Source: Aeromonas sobria (lineage in GTDB: Bacteria > Pseudomonadota > Gammaproteobacteria > Enterobacterales > Aeromonadaceae). From it: a stretch of DNA of 64,000 nucleotides. The notes under the pieces were generated by a model. That model saw only the letters and a program-made list of their open reading frames with translations. It made no database searches and was not told the DNA's origin. The DNA lies in the NCBI RefSeq assembly GCF_000820145.1, contig NZ_CDBW01000048.1, forward strand, positions 1 to 64,000, written 5' to 3'. Position 1 is the stretch's first letter, and each line of letters begins with the position of its first letter. A program made the position numbers and the translations under genes. Shown one piece after another: positions 24,310 through 32,932 of this stretch.

Positions 24310-25089
24310 TTATCCAAACATGACTGCGGTGAGTATAAAATCCAGGCCGAGTACGGCGAGGGAGGAGTGGACCACGGTACGGGTCGTGGCCTGACTGATC
24401 CCGGCCGAGGTCGGCTTGGCATCATAGCCGTTAAAGAGCGCAATCCAGGTGATCACCAGGGCGAAGATCAGGCTCTTGATGGCCCCCTGCATGATGTCAT
24501 CCTGCCAGTCGACGGAGGCCTGCATGGCTGACCAGAAGCTCCCTTCATCAACCCCCAGCAAATCCACTCCAACCAGTTTGCCGCCAAAGATACCGATCAG
24601 GCTAAACATAAAGGCCAATAGTGGCATGCTGATGACCCCGGCCCAGAAGCGCGGCGCGACGACGCGGCGCAGCGGATCGACCGCCATCATCTCGAGGCTG
24701 GAGAGTTGTTCGGTGGCCTTCATCAGGCCGATCTCGGCGGTCAGGGCAGACCCGGCGCGACCGGCAAATAACAGGCCGGTCACCACAGGCCCCAGTTCCC
24801 GCAGCAGGGAGAGAGAGACCAACGGCCCGAGGCTCTGCTCGGCGCCGAAATCCTTCAATACGTTGTAACCCTGCAGCGAGAGCACCATGCCGATAAACAG
24901 GCCGGAGACCAGAATGATGGCCACCGACTGCACGCCCACTACGTAGAGCTGTTGCACCAGCAAGGGAAAGTGCTTGCGTGGTTCGGGTTTGCCCGCCAGT
25001 GCATGAAACAGCATGATGGAGGCGCGGCCGACGGAGCTGATAACACGCACCCCGATCCGACCCAGCTTGCTTATTTGACTTATCAACAT
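24310..25089 (-). CDS. mlaE: MlaE, permease subunit of the Mla transporter
   Basis: 259-residue membrane protein with five or six helices, the MlaE/YrbE permease fold. Conserved segments include GMVLSLQGYNVL, LLRELGPVVTGLLFAGRAGSALTAEIG and MAVDPLRRVVAPRFWAG (read in parts). It forms the membrane core of MlaFEDB. The start overlaps the mlaF stop (TGATG). Confidence 0.95.
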   Translation of the reverse strand: MLISQISKLGRIGVRVISSVGRASIMLFHALAGKPEPRKHFPLLVQQLYVVGVQSVAIILVSGLFIGMVLSLQGYNVLKDFGAEQSLGPLVSLSLLRELGPVVTGLLFAGRAGSALTAEIGLMKATEQLSSLEMMAVDPLRRVVAPRFWAGVISMPLLAFMFSLIGIFGGKLVGVDLLGVDEGSFWSAMQASVDWQDDIMQGAIKSLIFALVITWIALFNGYDAKPTSAGISQATTRTVVHSSLAVLGLDFILTAVMFG

Positions 25090-25889
25090 CAGAGATCCTG
25101 TAGCAGATCGCCTGCCGGAAAATGAAACGGAACAGGACCGTCGGGCAACCCTTTGAGGAACTGCTCGACTTCGGGATTGTGCTCCTCGCGCAATTGAGCC
25201 GGGGTGCCGTGTGCCACCACCTTGCGATTGGCGATGATGTAGGCGTAATCGGCGATGCTGAGCACCTCTTTCACATCGTGGGTAACGATGACGGAGGTGA
25301 TGCCAAGGGCATCGTTCAGCTCCTTGATTAGTTTGACCAGCACCGCCATGGTGATGGGGTCCTGCCCGACGAAGGGCTCGTCATACATGATGAGATCGGG
25401 GTCAAGGGCGATGGCTCGGGCCAGTGCCGCCCGGCGCGCCATGCCGCCGGAGAGCTCGGACGGCATCAATTGTGCCGCGCCGCGCAAGCCCACCGCTTGC
25501 AGCTTCATCATGACGATGGTGTGGATCAGCTCCTCCGGCAGGCCGGAGTGCTCCCGCAGCGGGAAGGCCACATTGTCGTAGACCGTCATGCCGGTAAACA
25601 GGGCGCCACTCTGGAACAGCATGCTCATCCGTTTGCGCACCTCGTAGAGACGGCTGCGGGAGAGGGTGGGGATATCTTCCCCGTCGAACAGGATGTGACC
25701 GGACTCAGGTTTGATTTGGCCACCGATTAAGCGCAGCAGGGTGGTTTTGCCGATACCGCTCGGGCCCATAACGGCGGTGACCTTGCCACGGGGAATGGTC
25801 AGGCTGATCCCGTCATACAGCAGCCTATTGCCGTGGCTGAAACTCAGGTCGGAGATGGTGATCAGATCATTGTTCAAACAATTGTCCAT
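25089..25889 (-). CDS. mlaF: MlaF, ATPase subunit of the Mla transporter
   Basis: 266-residue cytosolic ABC ATPase. Walker A MGPSGIGKTTLLRL (Gly42 to Thr50), signature ELSGGMARRAALARA, Walker B DLIMYDEPFVGQDP and switch His in VTHD are all present; the unusual DEPFVGQDP replaces the common DEPTSALDP and is typical of MlaF. It energises phospholipid transport that keeps outer-membrane asymmetry. First gene of the mla cluster; start chosen at MDNCLNNDLI because the 40 extra upstream residues are unlike MlaF. Divergent from kdsD. Confidence 0.95.
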   Translation of the reverse strand: MDNCLNNDLITISDLSFSHGNRLLYDGISLTIPRGKVTAVMGPSGIGKTTLLRLIGGQIKPESGHILFDGEDIPTLSRSRLYEVRKRMSMLFQSGALFTGMTVYDNVAFPLREHSGLPEELIHTIVMMKLQAVGLRGAAQLMPSELSGGMARRAALARAIALDPDLIMYDEPFVGQDPITMAVLVKLIKELNDALGITSVIVTHDVKEVLSIADYAYIIANRKVVAHGTPAQLREEHNPEVEQFLKGLPDGPVPFHFPAGDLLQDL

Positions 25890-26032
25890 CCGGTGTAAAT
25901 GAGGTGCGAATTTTATGGGGTAGTCTAGGTGTAAGCAACAGCAAGGAACAACTATTGAACAGGTTGCCAGCCTATTTGCACGACAGTTTTCTGTAACAAA
26001 GAGCGTCATTCATCGTGGGGTTCACCATCCGA

Positions 26033-26062
26033 TTCGCTTATCCGGGCAGACTTTTTTATAAT
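26033..26062 (+). promoter_or_regulatory. Candidate sigma-70 promoter for kdsD operon
   Basis: A perfect TATAAT (-10) at 26057-26062 lies 35 nt before the kdsD ATG. The best -35 candidate (TTCGCT at 26033-26038, 18-bp spacer) is weak. The region between mlaF and kdsD (25890-26096) must hold promoters for both directions. Confidence 0.5.
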
Positions 26063-26096
26063 CCCGCAGCTAATTTCGGCCCGGAGCTGTGTCTTT

Positions 26097-27092
26097 ATGT
26101 CTGTAAAGCCTGAGAAAGTGTCTGAACTGTTCGATTTTCGTCGCAGTGCCCGCGCGGTGCTGGACATTGAAAAACAAGCGATAGATGGACTCTATCAGTA
26201 CCTGAACGATACCTTCGACAGGGCCTGCGAGATGGTGTTGCGCTGCGGCGGCAAGATAGTGGTCACCGGCATGGGCAAGTCGGGCCATATTGGCAGCAAG
26301 ATTGCTGCGACCCTCGCCAGCACCGGCACGCCAGCCTTTTTCCTCCATCCGGGGGAAGCGAGTCACGGTGACCTGGGGATGGTATCCAGTGGCGATCTCA
26401 TCATCGCCATCTCCAACTCCGGCGAGAGCGACGAGATCCTGGCCCTGCTGCCGGTGCTCAAACGCCGCGGCATTCCGCTGATCTGCATGACCGGCAATCC
26501 GGCCTCCACCATGGCCAAAGAGGCTAACGTGCACCTGTGCATCAAGGTGGATAAAGAGGCCTGCCCATTGGGGCTGGCGCCCACCTCCAGTACCACGGCG
26601 ACGCTTGTGATGGGCGATGCACTGGCGGTGGCCCTGCTGGAAGCGCGCGGCTTTACTGCCGATGATTTTGCCCTTTCTCACCCGGGTGGGTCGCTCGGCA
26701 AGCGCTTGCTGCTGCGGGTCGGTGACTTGATGCATCGTGGTGAGCTGTTGCCCCGGGTTGGCATCGATGCCACCATCAGCGAGGCACTGCTGGAAGTGAG
26801 CCGCAAAGGTCTGGGGATGACGGCGATCATCAATGTCGATGGCGTGTTGGCGGGGTTGTTTACCGATGGTGACCTGCGCCGCATTCTCGACCAGCAGATC
26901 GATATCCATCACACCCCCATCAGCCGTGTGATGACCACCAACTGTGTTACCGTAGGGCCAGAGATGATGGCGGCTGAAGCCGTCAAACTGATGGAAACCC
27001 GCAAGATTAACGGATTGCTGGTGGTGGATGAAGAGAAGCGCCCGCTCGGTGCCTTCAACATGCACGACCTGCTGAAAGCCGGAGTAATTTGA
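26097..27092 (+). CDS. kdsD: Arabinose-5-phosphate isomerase KdsD
   Basis: Interconverts D-ribulose-5-phosphate and D-arabinose-5-phosphate, the first step of KDO synthesis for LPS. 331 residues: an N-terminal SIS sugar-isomerase domain (about 40-180; TGMGKSGHIGSKIAATLASTGT, SNSGESDE) and two C-terminal CBS domains (about 205-330). This three-part layout is the KpsF/GutQ/KdsD family; context with kdsC and lptC identifies KdsD. Stop overlaps the kdsC start. Confidence 0.95.
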   Translation: MSVKPEKVSELFDFRRSARAVLDIEKQAIDGLYQYLNDTFDRACEMVLRCGGKIVVTGMGKSGHIGSKIAATLASTGTPAFFLHPGEASHGDLGMVSSGDLIIAISNSGESDEILALLPVLKRRGIPLICMTGNPASTMAKEANVHLCIKVDKEACPLGLAPTSSTTATLVMGDALAVALLEARGFTADDFALSHPGGSLGKRLLLRVGDLMHRGELLPRVGIDATISEALLEVSRKGLGMTAIINVDGVLAGLFTDGDLRRILDQQIDIHHTPISRVMTTNCVTVGPEMMAAEAVKLMETRKINGLLVVDEEKRPLGAFNMHDLLKAGVI

Positions 27093-27646
27093 TGCAAAAC
27101 GTACCGACCCTCTATGGTCCGGTGACGCGCAGCCAGTACGACAAGGCGGCGCAAATCCGCCTGCTGGTGTGCGATGTGGATGGGGTGCTCTCCAACGGCC
27201 TCATCTACATGGGAAACAACGGCGAAGAGCTGAAAACCTTCTGCACCCGCGATGGTGCGGGCATGCGGGCGTTGCTCAATGCCGGGATCGAGATCGCCAT
27301 CATTACCGGGCGCAACTCTCGTATTGTCAGCGATCGGATGAAAAGCCTGGGTGTGGCTCACGTGGTGCAGGGAGCTGATAAAAAGCTGCCTCACTTCGAA
27401 GCGCTGCTGGCCAAGCTGGGGCTTAGCCCGGAACAGGCTGCCTATATGGGAGATGACACCATAGATCTGCCGGTGATGGCCGCCTGTGGCCTTGGCATCG
27501 CGGTGGCGGATGCTCATCCGCTGGTGCTGAGCCGTGCTGATATGGTGACTCGCCTTGGCGGTGGCATGGGCGCGGTGCGCGAGGTGTGCGACCTGATCCT
27601 GCAAGCGCAGGGGTTGGCCGATGACCTGCCCGAGGCGTCGGTATGA
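27092..27646 (+). CDS. kdsC: KDO-8-phosphate phosphatase KdsC
   Basis: 184-residue C0-type HAD phosphatase that hydrolyses KDO-8-phosphate to KDO in the cytosol. Asp28-x-Asp30 in LVCDVDGVLSNG is the nucleophile motif; IIITGRNS-like and GDDTIDLPVM blocks follow. The start is the ATG at 27092 overlapping the kdsD stop (TGATG), with GGAG 7 nt upstream; a TTG one codon earlier is less likely. It overlaps lptC by 4 nt. Confidence 0.94.
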   Translation: MQNVPTLYGPVTRSQYDKAAQIRLLVCDVDGVLSNGLIYMGNNGEELKTFCTRDGAGMRALLNAGIEIAIITGRNSRIVSDRMKSLGVAHVVQGADKKLPHFEALLAKLGLSPEQAAYMGDDTIDLPVMAACGLGIAVADAHPLVLSRADMVTRLGGGMGAVREVCDLILQAQGLADDLPEASV

Positions 27647-28203
27647 GCAGACAGACCTTGTTGTTTGCCTTATTGCTGCTGGTGGCGCTGGTCGCCTGGC
27701 AGTTGGGCAAGGTGGAGCTGGTGCCGGAGAGCGCCGTCAAAATCGAAAATTATCAGCCGGATTTTGTCGCTAAAGATCTGGTGACCACCCGTTTTGACGT
27801 GAATGGTAAACGTACCGAGCGATTGGAGTCTGACTACGCCGAGTATTACCAGCTGCTCGAGCAGGCGACCTTCGACCAGCCGGTAGTCTATATGTATGAC
27901 GAGCAGGGGAGTGCCGAGTGGAAGATCACTGCCGAAACCGGCGTGCTCAACACCGGTGACAACGTGATCCTGCGGGATAAGGTGCATCTGGATGGGCTAC
28001 TGCCAACTAGCTTCATCTCCACGCTCGATACGCCCTATCTGGAGCTGGATCTGGTGACGCAGGATGTGCGCAGCAACCGGGAAGTAAATATTCTGGGTCG
28101 GGATTTCCAGACCCAAGGGGTTGGCCTCAAGGGCCATCTGGACCGCAAATATTTTGAGTTACTGGATCAAGGTCATGCCATCTATTTCAATGAAAAACGC
28201 TAA
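27643..28203 (+). CDS. lptC: LptC, inner-membrane LPS transport protein
   Basis: 186-residue bitopic protein: one N-terminal transmembrane helix (about 5-22) and a periplasmic beta-jellyroll domain that passes LPS from LptB2FG to LptA. Family blocks: PDFVAKDLVTTRFD, YDEQGSAEWKITAETGVLN and DVRSNREVNILG. Start overlaps kdsC (ATGA) and its end overlaps lptA by 14 nt, so the three are coupled. Confidence 0.93.
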   Translation: MSRQTLLFALLLLVALVAWQLGKVELVPESAVKIENYQPDFVAKDLVTTRFDVNGKRTERLESDYAEYYQLLEQATFDQPVVYMYDEQGSAEWKITAETGVLNTGDNVILRDKVHLDGLLPTSFISTLDTPYLELDLVTQDVRSNREVNILGRDFQTQGVGLKGHLDRKYFELLDQGHAIYFNEKR

Positions 28204-28717
28204 TCTGGCTCTCGCAGCCCTGTTGTTGTGTGGTGCTGTGACTGCCAAAGAGTCCGACTTTGCCGAGAAGGTCTATGTCGATGCCGTCAAACAGGTGGCC
28301 GAGATGCAGGATAATCGCATCACCTTTGAACAGAATGTCATCATCACTCAGGGCACCATCAAGATCCATGCCGACAAGGTGGTGGTGACCCGTTCCGGTG
28401 AGAAAGGGGCCGAGGTGATGACTGCCTACGGCAAGCCAGCGACCTTCTTCCAGATCATGGATAATGGCAAGCCGGTCAATGCTCATGGCAATAGCATTCG
28501 TTACGAGCTGAAAAACCGGCTGGTCACCATTACCGGCAACGGTCAGCTCAAGCAGGAAGATAGTCTGGTCACTGGCGACCTGATCCGTTATGACATCGAC
28601 AAACAAAAAATGACTGCCGAGAGCAAGAACCCGACCCAGCGGGTCAGGACCGAGTTCCTGCCGGATCAAGTAGAGAACTTCGACAAACCCGCCGACCAGA
28701 AGAAGCAGGGAAAATAA
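28190..28717 (+). CDS. lptA: LptA, periplasmic LPS-binding bridge protein
   Basis: 175-residue periplasmic protein of the OstA/LptA fold that builds the LPS bridge between LptC and LptD. Signal peptide about 1-20 (MKNANLALAALLLCGAVTA). LptA features: EKVYVDAVKQVAEMQDNR, VIITQGTIKIHADKVVVTR, YELKNRLVTITGNGQLKQ. Started at the ATG that gives a proper signal peptide; longer readings overlap lptC further. It is followed after 3 nt by lptB. Confidence 0.93.
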   Translation: MKNANLALAALLLCGAVTAKESDFAEKVYVDAVKQVAEMQDNRITFEQNVIITQGTIKIHADKVVVTRSGEKGAEVMTAYGKPATFFQIMDNGKPVNAHGNSIRYELKNRLVTITGNGQLKQEDSLVTGDLIRYDIDKQKMTAESKNPTQRVRTEFLPDQVENFDKPADQKKQGK

Positions 28718-28720
28718 GCC

Positions 28721-29446
28721 ATGGCAGTGTTAAAAGCAGTTGGGCTGCAAAAAAGCTACAAACGTCGCATGGTGGTCAGCGACGTTAGTCTGGAAGTGGG
28801 CACCGGCCAGATTGTCGGCCTGCTGGGCCCCAATGGGGCGGGCAAGACCACCTCCTTCTACATGATCGTGGGACTGGTGCAGCGGGATGCCGGTCTTATT
28901 ACTATCGACGATCAGGATATCAGCCTGCAGCCGATGCATGTGCGGGCTCGCAATGGCATCGGCTATCTGCCGCAGGAGGCCTCTATTTTCCGCCGCCTGT
29001 CGGTGTTCGACAACCTGATGGGGGTGATGCAGACCCGCAAGGGGTTGAGCCGCGAGGAGCGGGAAGACAAGGTTCAGCAACTGCTGGAAGAGTTCAACAT
29101 CACCCACATTCGCGACAACCTGGGTCAGAGCCTCTCCGGCGGTGAGCGCCGTCGGGTCGAGATCGCCCGCGCGCTGGCGGCCGAGCCGCGTTTTATTCTG
29201 CTGGATGAACCCTTTGCCGGGGTTGACCCGATTTCTGTGATAGACATCAAGAAGATCATTCAGCATCTGAAAGATAGAGGCCTTGGCGTCTTGATTACCG
29301 ACCACAACGTCAGAGAGACTCTGGACGTATGTGAGAAGGCCTATATCGTCAGCCACGGCAAGATGATTGCCGAAGGTGCACCGGCGGACATCCTCGCCGA
29401 TGAACAGGTCAAGCGCGTCTATTTGGGCGATCAATTCAGTCTATAG
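28721..29446 (+). CDS. lptB: LptB, ATPase of the LPS exporter
   Basis: 241-residue cytosolic ABC ATPase of LptB2FGC. Walker A GPNGAGKTT (36-44), SLSGGERRRVEIARAL signature, Walker B LLDEPFAGVDP and the switch His in ITDHNVRET are all present. LptB is the only ABC ATPase normally found directly before rpoN, and this context holds. Confidence 0.97.
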   Translation: MAVLKAVGLQKSYKRRMVVSDVSLEVGTGQIVGLLGPNGAGKTTSFYMIVGLVQRDAGLITIDDQDISLQPMHVRARNGIGYLPQEASIFRRLSVFDNLMGVMQTRKGLSREEREDKVQQLLEEFNITHIRDNLGQSLSGGERRRVEIARALAAEPRFILLDEPFAGVDPISVIDIKKIIQHLKDRGLGVLITDHNVRETLDVCEKAYIVSHGKMIAEGAPADILADEQVKRVYLGDQFSL

Positions 29447-29511
29447 TAAGGGGGCATGCCTTCATTCTCTTTGACGAATGCCTCGCTGAACATAAGGATA
29501 TCCCGACGTAG

Positions 29512-30951
29512 ATGAAGCCGACATTACAGTTGCGTCTCGGTCAATCCCTGACCATGACGCCGCAATTACAACAAGCTATTCGTCTGCTCCAGCTCTCCAC
29601 TTTGGAACTTCAGCAGGAAATTCAGCAAGCGCTCGAGAATAACCCCCTGCTGGAGCAGGAAGAGAGTGAAGTACAAGAGACCAGTCCGGAAGAGCCTGTT
29701 GACGCTAGCCAGCTGGATTCCAGCGATGCCATGGCGCAGGAGCAGATGCCGGACGAGCTGCCGGTAGATACCACTTGGGATGAAGTCTACTCTGCCGGGA
29801 CCGCCCAGAGCGCTGGACCTATTCACGATGGGGAAGATAGCGTTTATCAGGGCGAGACCACCGAAAACCTGCAGGATTATCTGTTGTGGCAAATGCGGCT
29901 GACCCCGTTCAGCGATGTGGATGCCGCCATCGCCCTCGCTATCATTGATGCTATCGACGAGTCCGGCTATTTAACCGTTGAGCTGGAGGATATCCTGCAA
30001 GCGGTCAGTAGCGATGCGCTGGAGGTCGAGCTTGATGAGGTCGAAGCTGTGCTCAAGCGGGTGCAGCATTTCGATCCGGTCGGCATCGCTGCCCGTTCGG
30101 TGCAGGAGTGTTTGTTGATCCAGCTGGGGCAGTATGACCCGCAGACTCCCTGGCTCAATGAGGCCAAGGAGGTGATCCTCGAACATATGGACCTGCTCGG
30201 TAATCGTGACTACCGAACTCTGGCGCGCAAGACCAAACTCAAAGAGAGCGACCTCAAGTCGGTGCTGGATCTGATCCAGCTGCTGGAGCCGCGCCCCGGC
30301 AATGGCATCATCCAGAGTGACTCCCAGTATGTGATCCCCGATGTCTCTGTGGTCAAGAAGGGTAGCAAGTGGGTCGTTGAGCTTAATCCTGATTCTTCCC
30401 CGCGCATCCGGGTCAACGAGACCTATGCTGCCATGGCCCGCAATGCGCGCAGTGGCACGGATACCCAATTTATTCGCTCCCATCTGCAAGAAGCCAAATG
30501 GTTCATCAAGAGCCTCGAGAGTCGCAATGATACCCTGCTGAAAGTAGCCTGTTGTATTGTCGAGCAACAACAGGGCTTTTTCGAGTATGGTGAAGAGGCG
30601 ATGAAGCCGATGGTGCTCAACGACATCGCCGAAGCGGTGGAGATGCATGAATCGACCATTTCCCGGGTGACAACCCAGAAATACATGCATACCCCAAGGG
30701 GCATATTTGAACTGAAGTTTTTTTTCTCCAGCCATGTGAACACCGAAGGAGGAGGAGAGTGCTCATCGACCGCAATTCGCGCGCTCATCAAGAAGCTGGT
30801 CACGGCAGAGAATCCTGCCAAGCCGTTAAGTGATAGCAAGATCGCGGATTTGCTGGCCGAACAGGGTATTATGGTGGCGAGACGCACGATCGCTAAGTAT
30901 CGCGAATCCTTGTTTATCGCACCTTCCAATCAGCGTAAACGCCTGGTTTAG
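29512..30951 (+). CDS. rpoN: RNA polymerase sigma-54 factor RpoN
   Basis: 479-residue sigma-54. Region I (about 1-50) is glutamine- and leucine-rich (LGQSLTMTPQLQQAIRLLQLSTLELQQEIQ), followed by an acidic region II (about 55-110), the core-binding region, and the C-terminal RpoN box RRTIAKYRES (near 455-465) that reads the -24 element. The HTH TISRVTTQKYMHTPRGIFELKFFFS is also typical. Start MKPTLQLRL is conserved. 65 nt separate it from lptB. Confidence 0.97.
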   Translation: MKPTLQLRLGQSLTMTPQLQQAIRLLQLSTLELQQEIQQALENNPLLEQEESEVQETSPEEPVDASQLDSSDAMAQEQMPDELPVDTTWDEVYSAGTAQSAGPIHDGEDSVYQGETTENLQDYLLWQMRLTPFSDVDAAIALAIIDAIDESGYLTVELEDILQAVSSDALEVELDEVEAVLKRVQHFDPVGIAARSVQECLLIQLGQYDPQTPWLNEAKEVILEHMDLLGNRDYRTLARKTKLKESDLKSVLDLIQLLEPRPGNGIIQSDSQYVIPDVSVVKKGSKWVVELNPDSSPRIRVNETYAAMARNARSGTDTQFIRSHLQEAKWFIKSLESRNDTLLKVACCIVEQQQGFFEYGEEAMKPMVLNDIAEAVEMHESTISRVTTQKYMHTPRGIFELKFFFSSHVNTEGGGECSSTAIRALIKKLVTAENPAKPLSDSKIADLLAEQGIMVARRTIAKYRESLFIAPSNQRKRLV

Positions 30952-30972
30952 GCAAAACAAAAGGATGATGTT

Positions 30973-31260
30973 ATGCAAATTAACCTGACCGGACACCATG
31001 TCGAGATCACCGAAGCTCTGCGTGAATACGTGAGTAACAAATTTGCCAAACTCGAGCGTCACTTTGACCACATTAATAACGTGCATGTGGTGCTTAGTGT
31101 GGAAAAACTGAACCAGATAGCGGAAGCTAAATTGCATGTCAGTGGCGGCGAAGTGTTTGCTACCTCTGAGCATGCTGATATGTATGCTGCGATAGACACC
31201 TTGCTCGACAAGCTGGACAGGCAGATCATCAAGCACAAAGATAAGTTAAATAAAAAATAA
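30973..31260 (+). CDS. hpf: Ribosome hibernation promoting factor Hpf
   Basis: 95-residue short-type HPF/YhbH that joins 70S ribosomes into 100S dimers with RMF in stationary phase. Conserved: QINLTGHHVEITEALREYV, KLERHFDHINNVHVVLSVEKL, and the C-terminal basic tail DRQIIKHKDKL. It lies between rpoN and ptsN as in E. coli. Confidence 0.95.
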   Translation: MQINLTGHHVEITEALREYVSNKFAKLERHFDHINNVHVVLSVEKLNQIAEAKLHVSGGEVFATSEHADMYAAIDTLLDKLDRQIIKHKDKLNKK

Positions 31261-31262
31261 CT

Positions 31263-31709
31263 ATGCAACTTGAACATATATTGAGTCGGGACTGCACCAA
31301 AAGTGCAGTCCCTTGTACCAGCAAGAAACGCGCCCTCGAAATCATCAGCGAGTTGGCCGCCGAACGCCTTGGCACCTCCCGTCAGGCGCTGTTCGAATGC
31401 TTGTTGGCCCGCGAAAAAATGGGCAGTACCGGGATCGGTGCCGGTATTGCGATTCCCCACGGTCGTATTGATGATGCATTCCCGCCAACCGCGATTCTGA
31501 TGACCTTTGCGGACCCCATCCCTTTTGATGCCATCGACAACCAACCGGTAGATCTGTTGTTTGCGTTGCTGGTACCGGAAAGCGAGTGCAAGCAGCATCT
31601 CAAGACCCTTTCCCTGATGGCCTCCAAGCTTGGTGACAAGGCGGTCTGTCGCCAATTGCGTCAGGCAACCAGCGATGAAGAGCTCTATCAGATCATGACC
31701 TCGGCCTGA
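31263..31709 (+). CDS. ptsN: Nitrogen PTS EIIA component PtsN (EIIA-Ntr)
   Basis: 148-residue EIIA of the regulatory nitrogen PTS. Phospho-acceptor His66 lies in GIGAGIAIPHGRID. EIIA-Ntr receives phosphate from NPr and controls potassium transport and other targets instead of moving sugar. It starts 2 nt after the hpf stop. Partners NPr (below) and EI-Ntr (PtsP, not in window) complete the chain. Confidence 0.95.
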   Translation: MQLEHILSRDCTKSAVPCTSKKRALEIISELAAERLGTSRQALFECLLAREKMGSTGIGAGIAIPHGRIDDAFPPTAILMTFADPIPFDAIDNQPVDLLFALLVPESECKQHLKTLSLMASKLGDKAVCRQLRQATSDEELYQIMTSA

Positions 31710-31755
31710 TACCCAGGCTTGGAATGACCCACCTGTTTTGGCGTGAGGGAACAAG

Positions 31756-32622
31756 ATGCAGTTAATCGTGGTAAGTGGACGTTCGGGCTCCGGTAAAACG
31801 GTAGCCCTGCGTGTGCTGGAAGATCTGGGTTACTACTGTGTGGATAACCTGCCGGTTAACTTGCTGCCACAGCTGATTGTCTCGGTCGAAAGCCAGTATG
31901 ACAAGCTGGCGGTCAGCATCGATGTGCGCAATCTGCCGAGCGATCCGGATAAGCTGGAAAACCTGTTGGCGCAGGTGCGCAATGAAGGGCGAGTCACGTT
32001 CTCCAGCTTCTTCTTTGATGCCGACAACGGTACCTTGCTCAAGCGTTATGGCGAGAGCCGCCGCTTGCACCCCTTGTCGCGTAACAAGCTGTCGCTGGAT
32101 GAGGCGATCCGTGAAGAGACCAATTTGCTGGCGCCCATCTCCTCGACAGCGGATCTGCGCATCGATACCACCACCCTCAGCATTCATGACCTGAGCGAGC
32201 TCATCAAGACCCGGGTGCTCGGCAAGAAAGAGAACGAGCTGGTGCTGGTGTTCGAGTCGTTCGGTTTCAAGTACGGCATTCCCAAGGACGCTGATTTCGT
32301 GTTCGATGCCCGTTTTTTGCCCAATCCGCACTGGGTCCCCGAGCTCAAGCCGTTTACCGGCAAGGATGAGCCGGTCGCCAACTACCTCTCGGCGCAGGCC
32401 GACGTGATGCTGTTCACCCAGCAGATCGAGCATATGCTGGTGACCTGGTTGCCCCATCTGGAGCGTAACAATCGCAGCTACCTCACAGTTGGTATCGGCT
32501 GTACCGGTGGTCAGCACCGTTCAGTCTTTATCGCAGAACGGCTGGCCAGCGCCTTCCGTTTGCTCGGCAAAAACGTGCAGATCCGGCACCGTACTCTCGA
32601 CAAGAGTGCGCCCCAATCCTGA
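31756..32622 (+). CDS. rapZ: RNase adapter protein RapZ
   Basis: 288-residue RNA-binding P-loop protein. Walker A GRSGSGKTVALR (8-18) and the DVRN-P segment belong to the N-terminal NTPase-like domain; the C-terminal region carries FLPNPHWVPELKPFTGKD and the CTGGQHRSVFIAE block. In enterobacteria RapZ delivers GlmZ to RNase E to tune GlmS and amino-sugar supply. Position between ptsN and npr is conserved. Confidence 0.96.
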   Translation: MQLIVVSGRSGSGKTVALRVLEDLGYYCVDNLPVNLLPQLIVSVESQYDKLAVSIDVRNLPSDPDKLENLLAQVRNEGRVTFSSFFFDADNGTLLKRYGESRRLHPLSRNKLSLDEAIREETNLLAPISSTADLRIDTTTLSIHDLSELIKTRVLGKKENELVLVFESFGFKYGIPKDADFVFDARFLPNPHWVPELKPFTGKDEPVANYLSAQADVMLFTQQIEHMLVTWLPHLERNNRSYLTVGIGCTGGQHRSVFIAERLASAFRLLGKNVQIRHRTLDKSAPQS

Positions 32623-32642
32623 TGGACCTATAGGACGACCCG

Positions 32643-32915
32643 ATGACTGTTTCCGCCTCGGTTGAAGTGAAAAACAAGCTGGGCATTCATGCCAGACCAG
32701 CCATGATGCTGTTCGAGCTGGTGCAGGGTTTCGATGCCCACGTGCTGCTGCGCAATGAAGATGGTGTCGAAGCCGATGCTGACAGCATCATCGGTCTGCT
32801 GATGCTGGATTCTGCCCAGGGGCGACAGGTGGAAGTACAGGTTGAGGGCCCCGAAGAGGAGGAAGCCCTGGCAGCGGTGGTGGAGTTGTTTACCTCCGGC
32901 TTTAACGAGGAGTAA
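32643..32915 (+). CDS. npr: NPr, HPr-like phosphocarrier of the nitrogen PTS
   Basis: 90-residue HPr-fold protein. His16 in NKLGIHARPAMM is the phospho-acceptor; there is no regulatory Ser46 motif of the Gram-positive type. It passes phosphate from EI-Ntr to PtsN. Last gene of the rpoN cluster; no clear terminator follows, and the dga-type regulator gene converges 17 nt downstream. Confidence 0.93.
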   Translation: MTVSASVEVKNKLGIHARPAMMLFELVQGFDAHVLLRNEDGVEADADSIIGLLMLDSAQGRQVEVQVEGPEEEEALAAVVELFTSGFNEE

Positions 32916-32932
32916 TCACCTCCCGTTCCATA

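Noticed and set aside
27089..27091. TTG start for kdsC
   Set aside because: The ATG three bases later has a GGAG at proper spacing and overlaps the kdsD stop in the usual coupled way.
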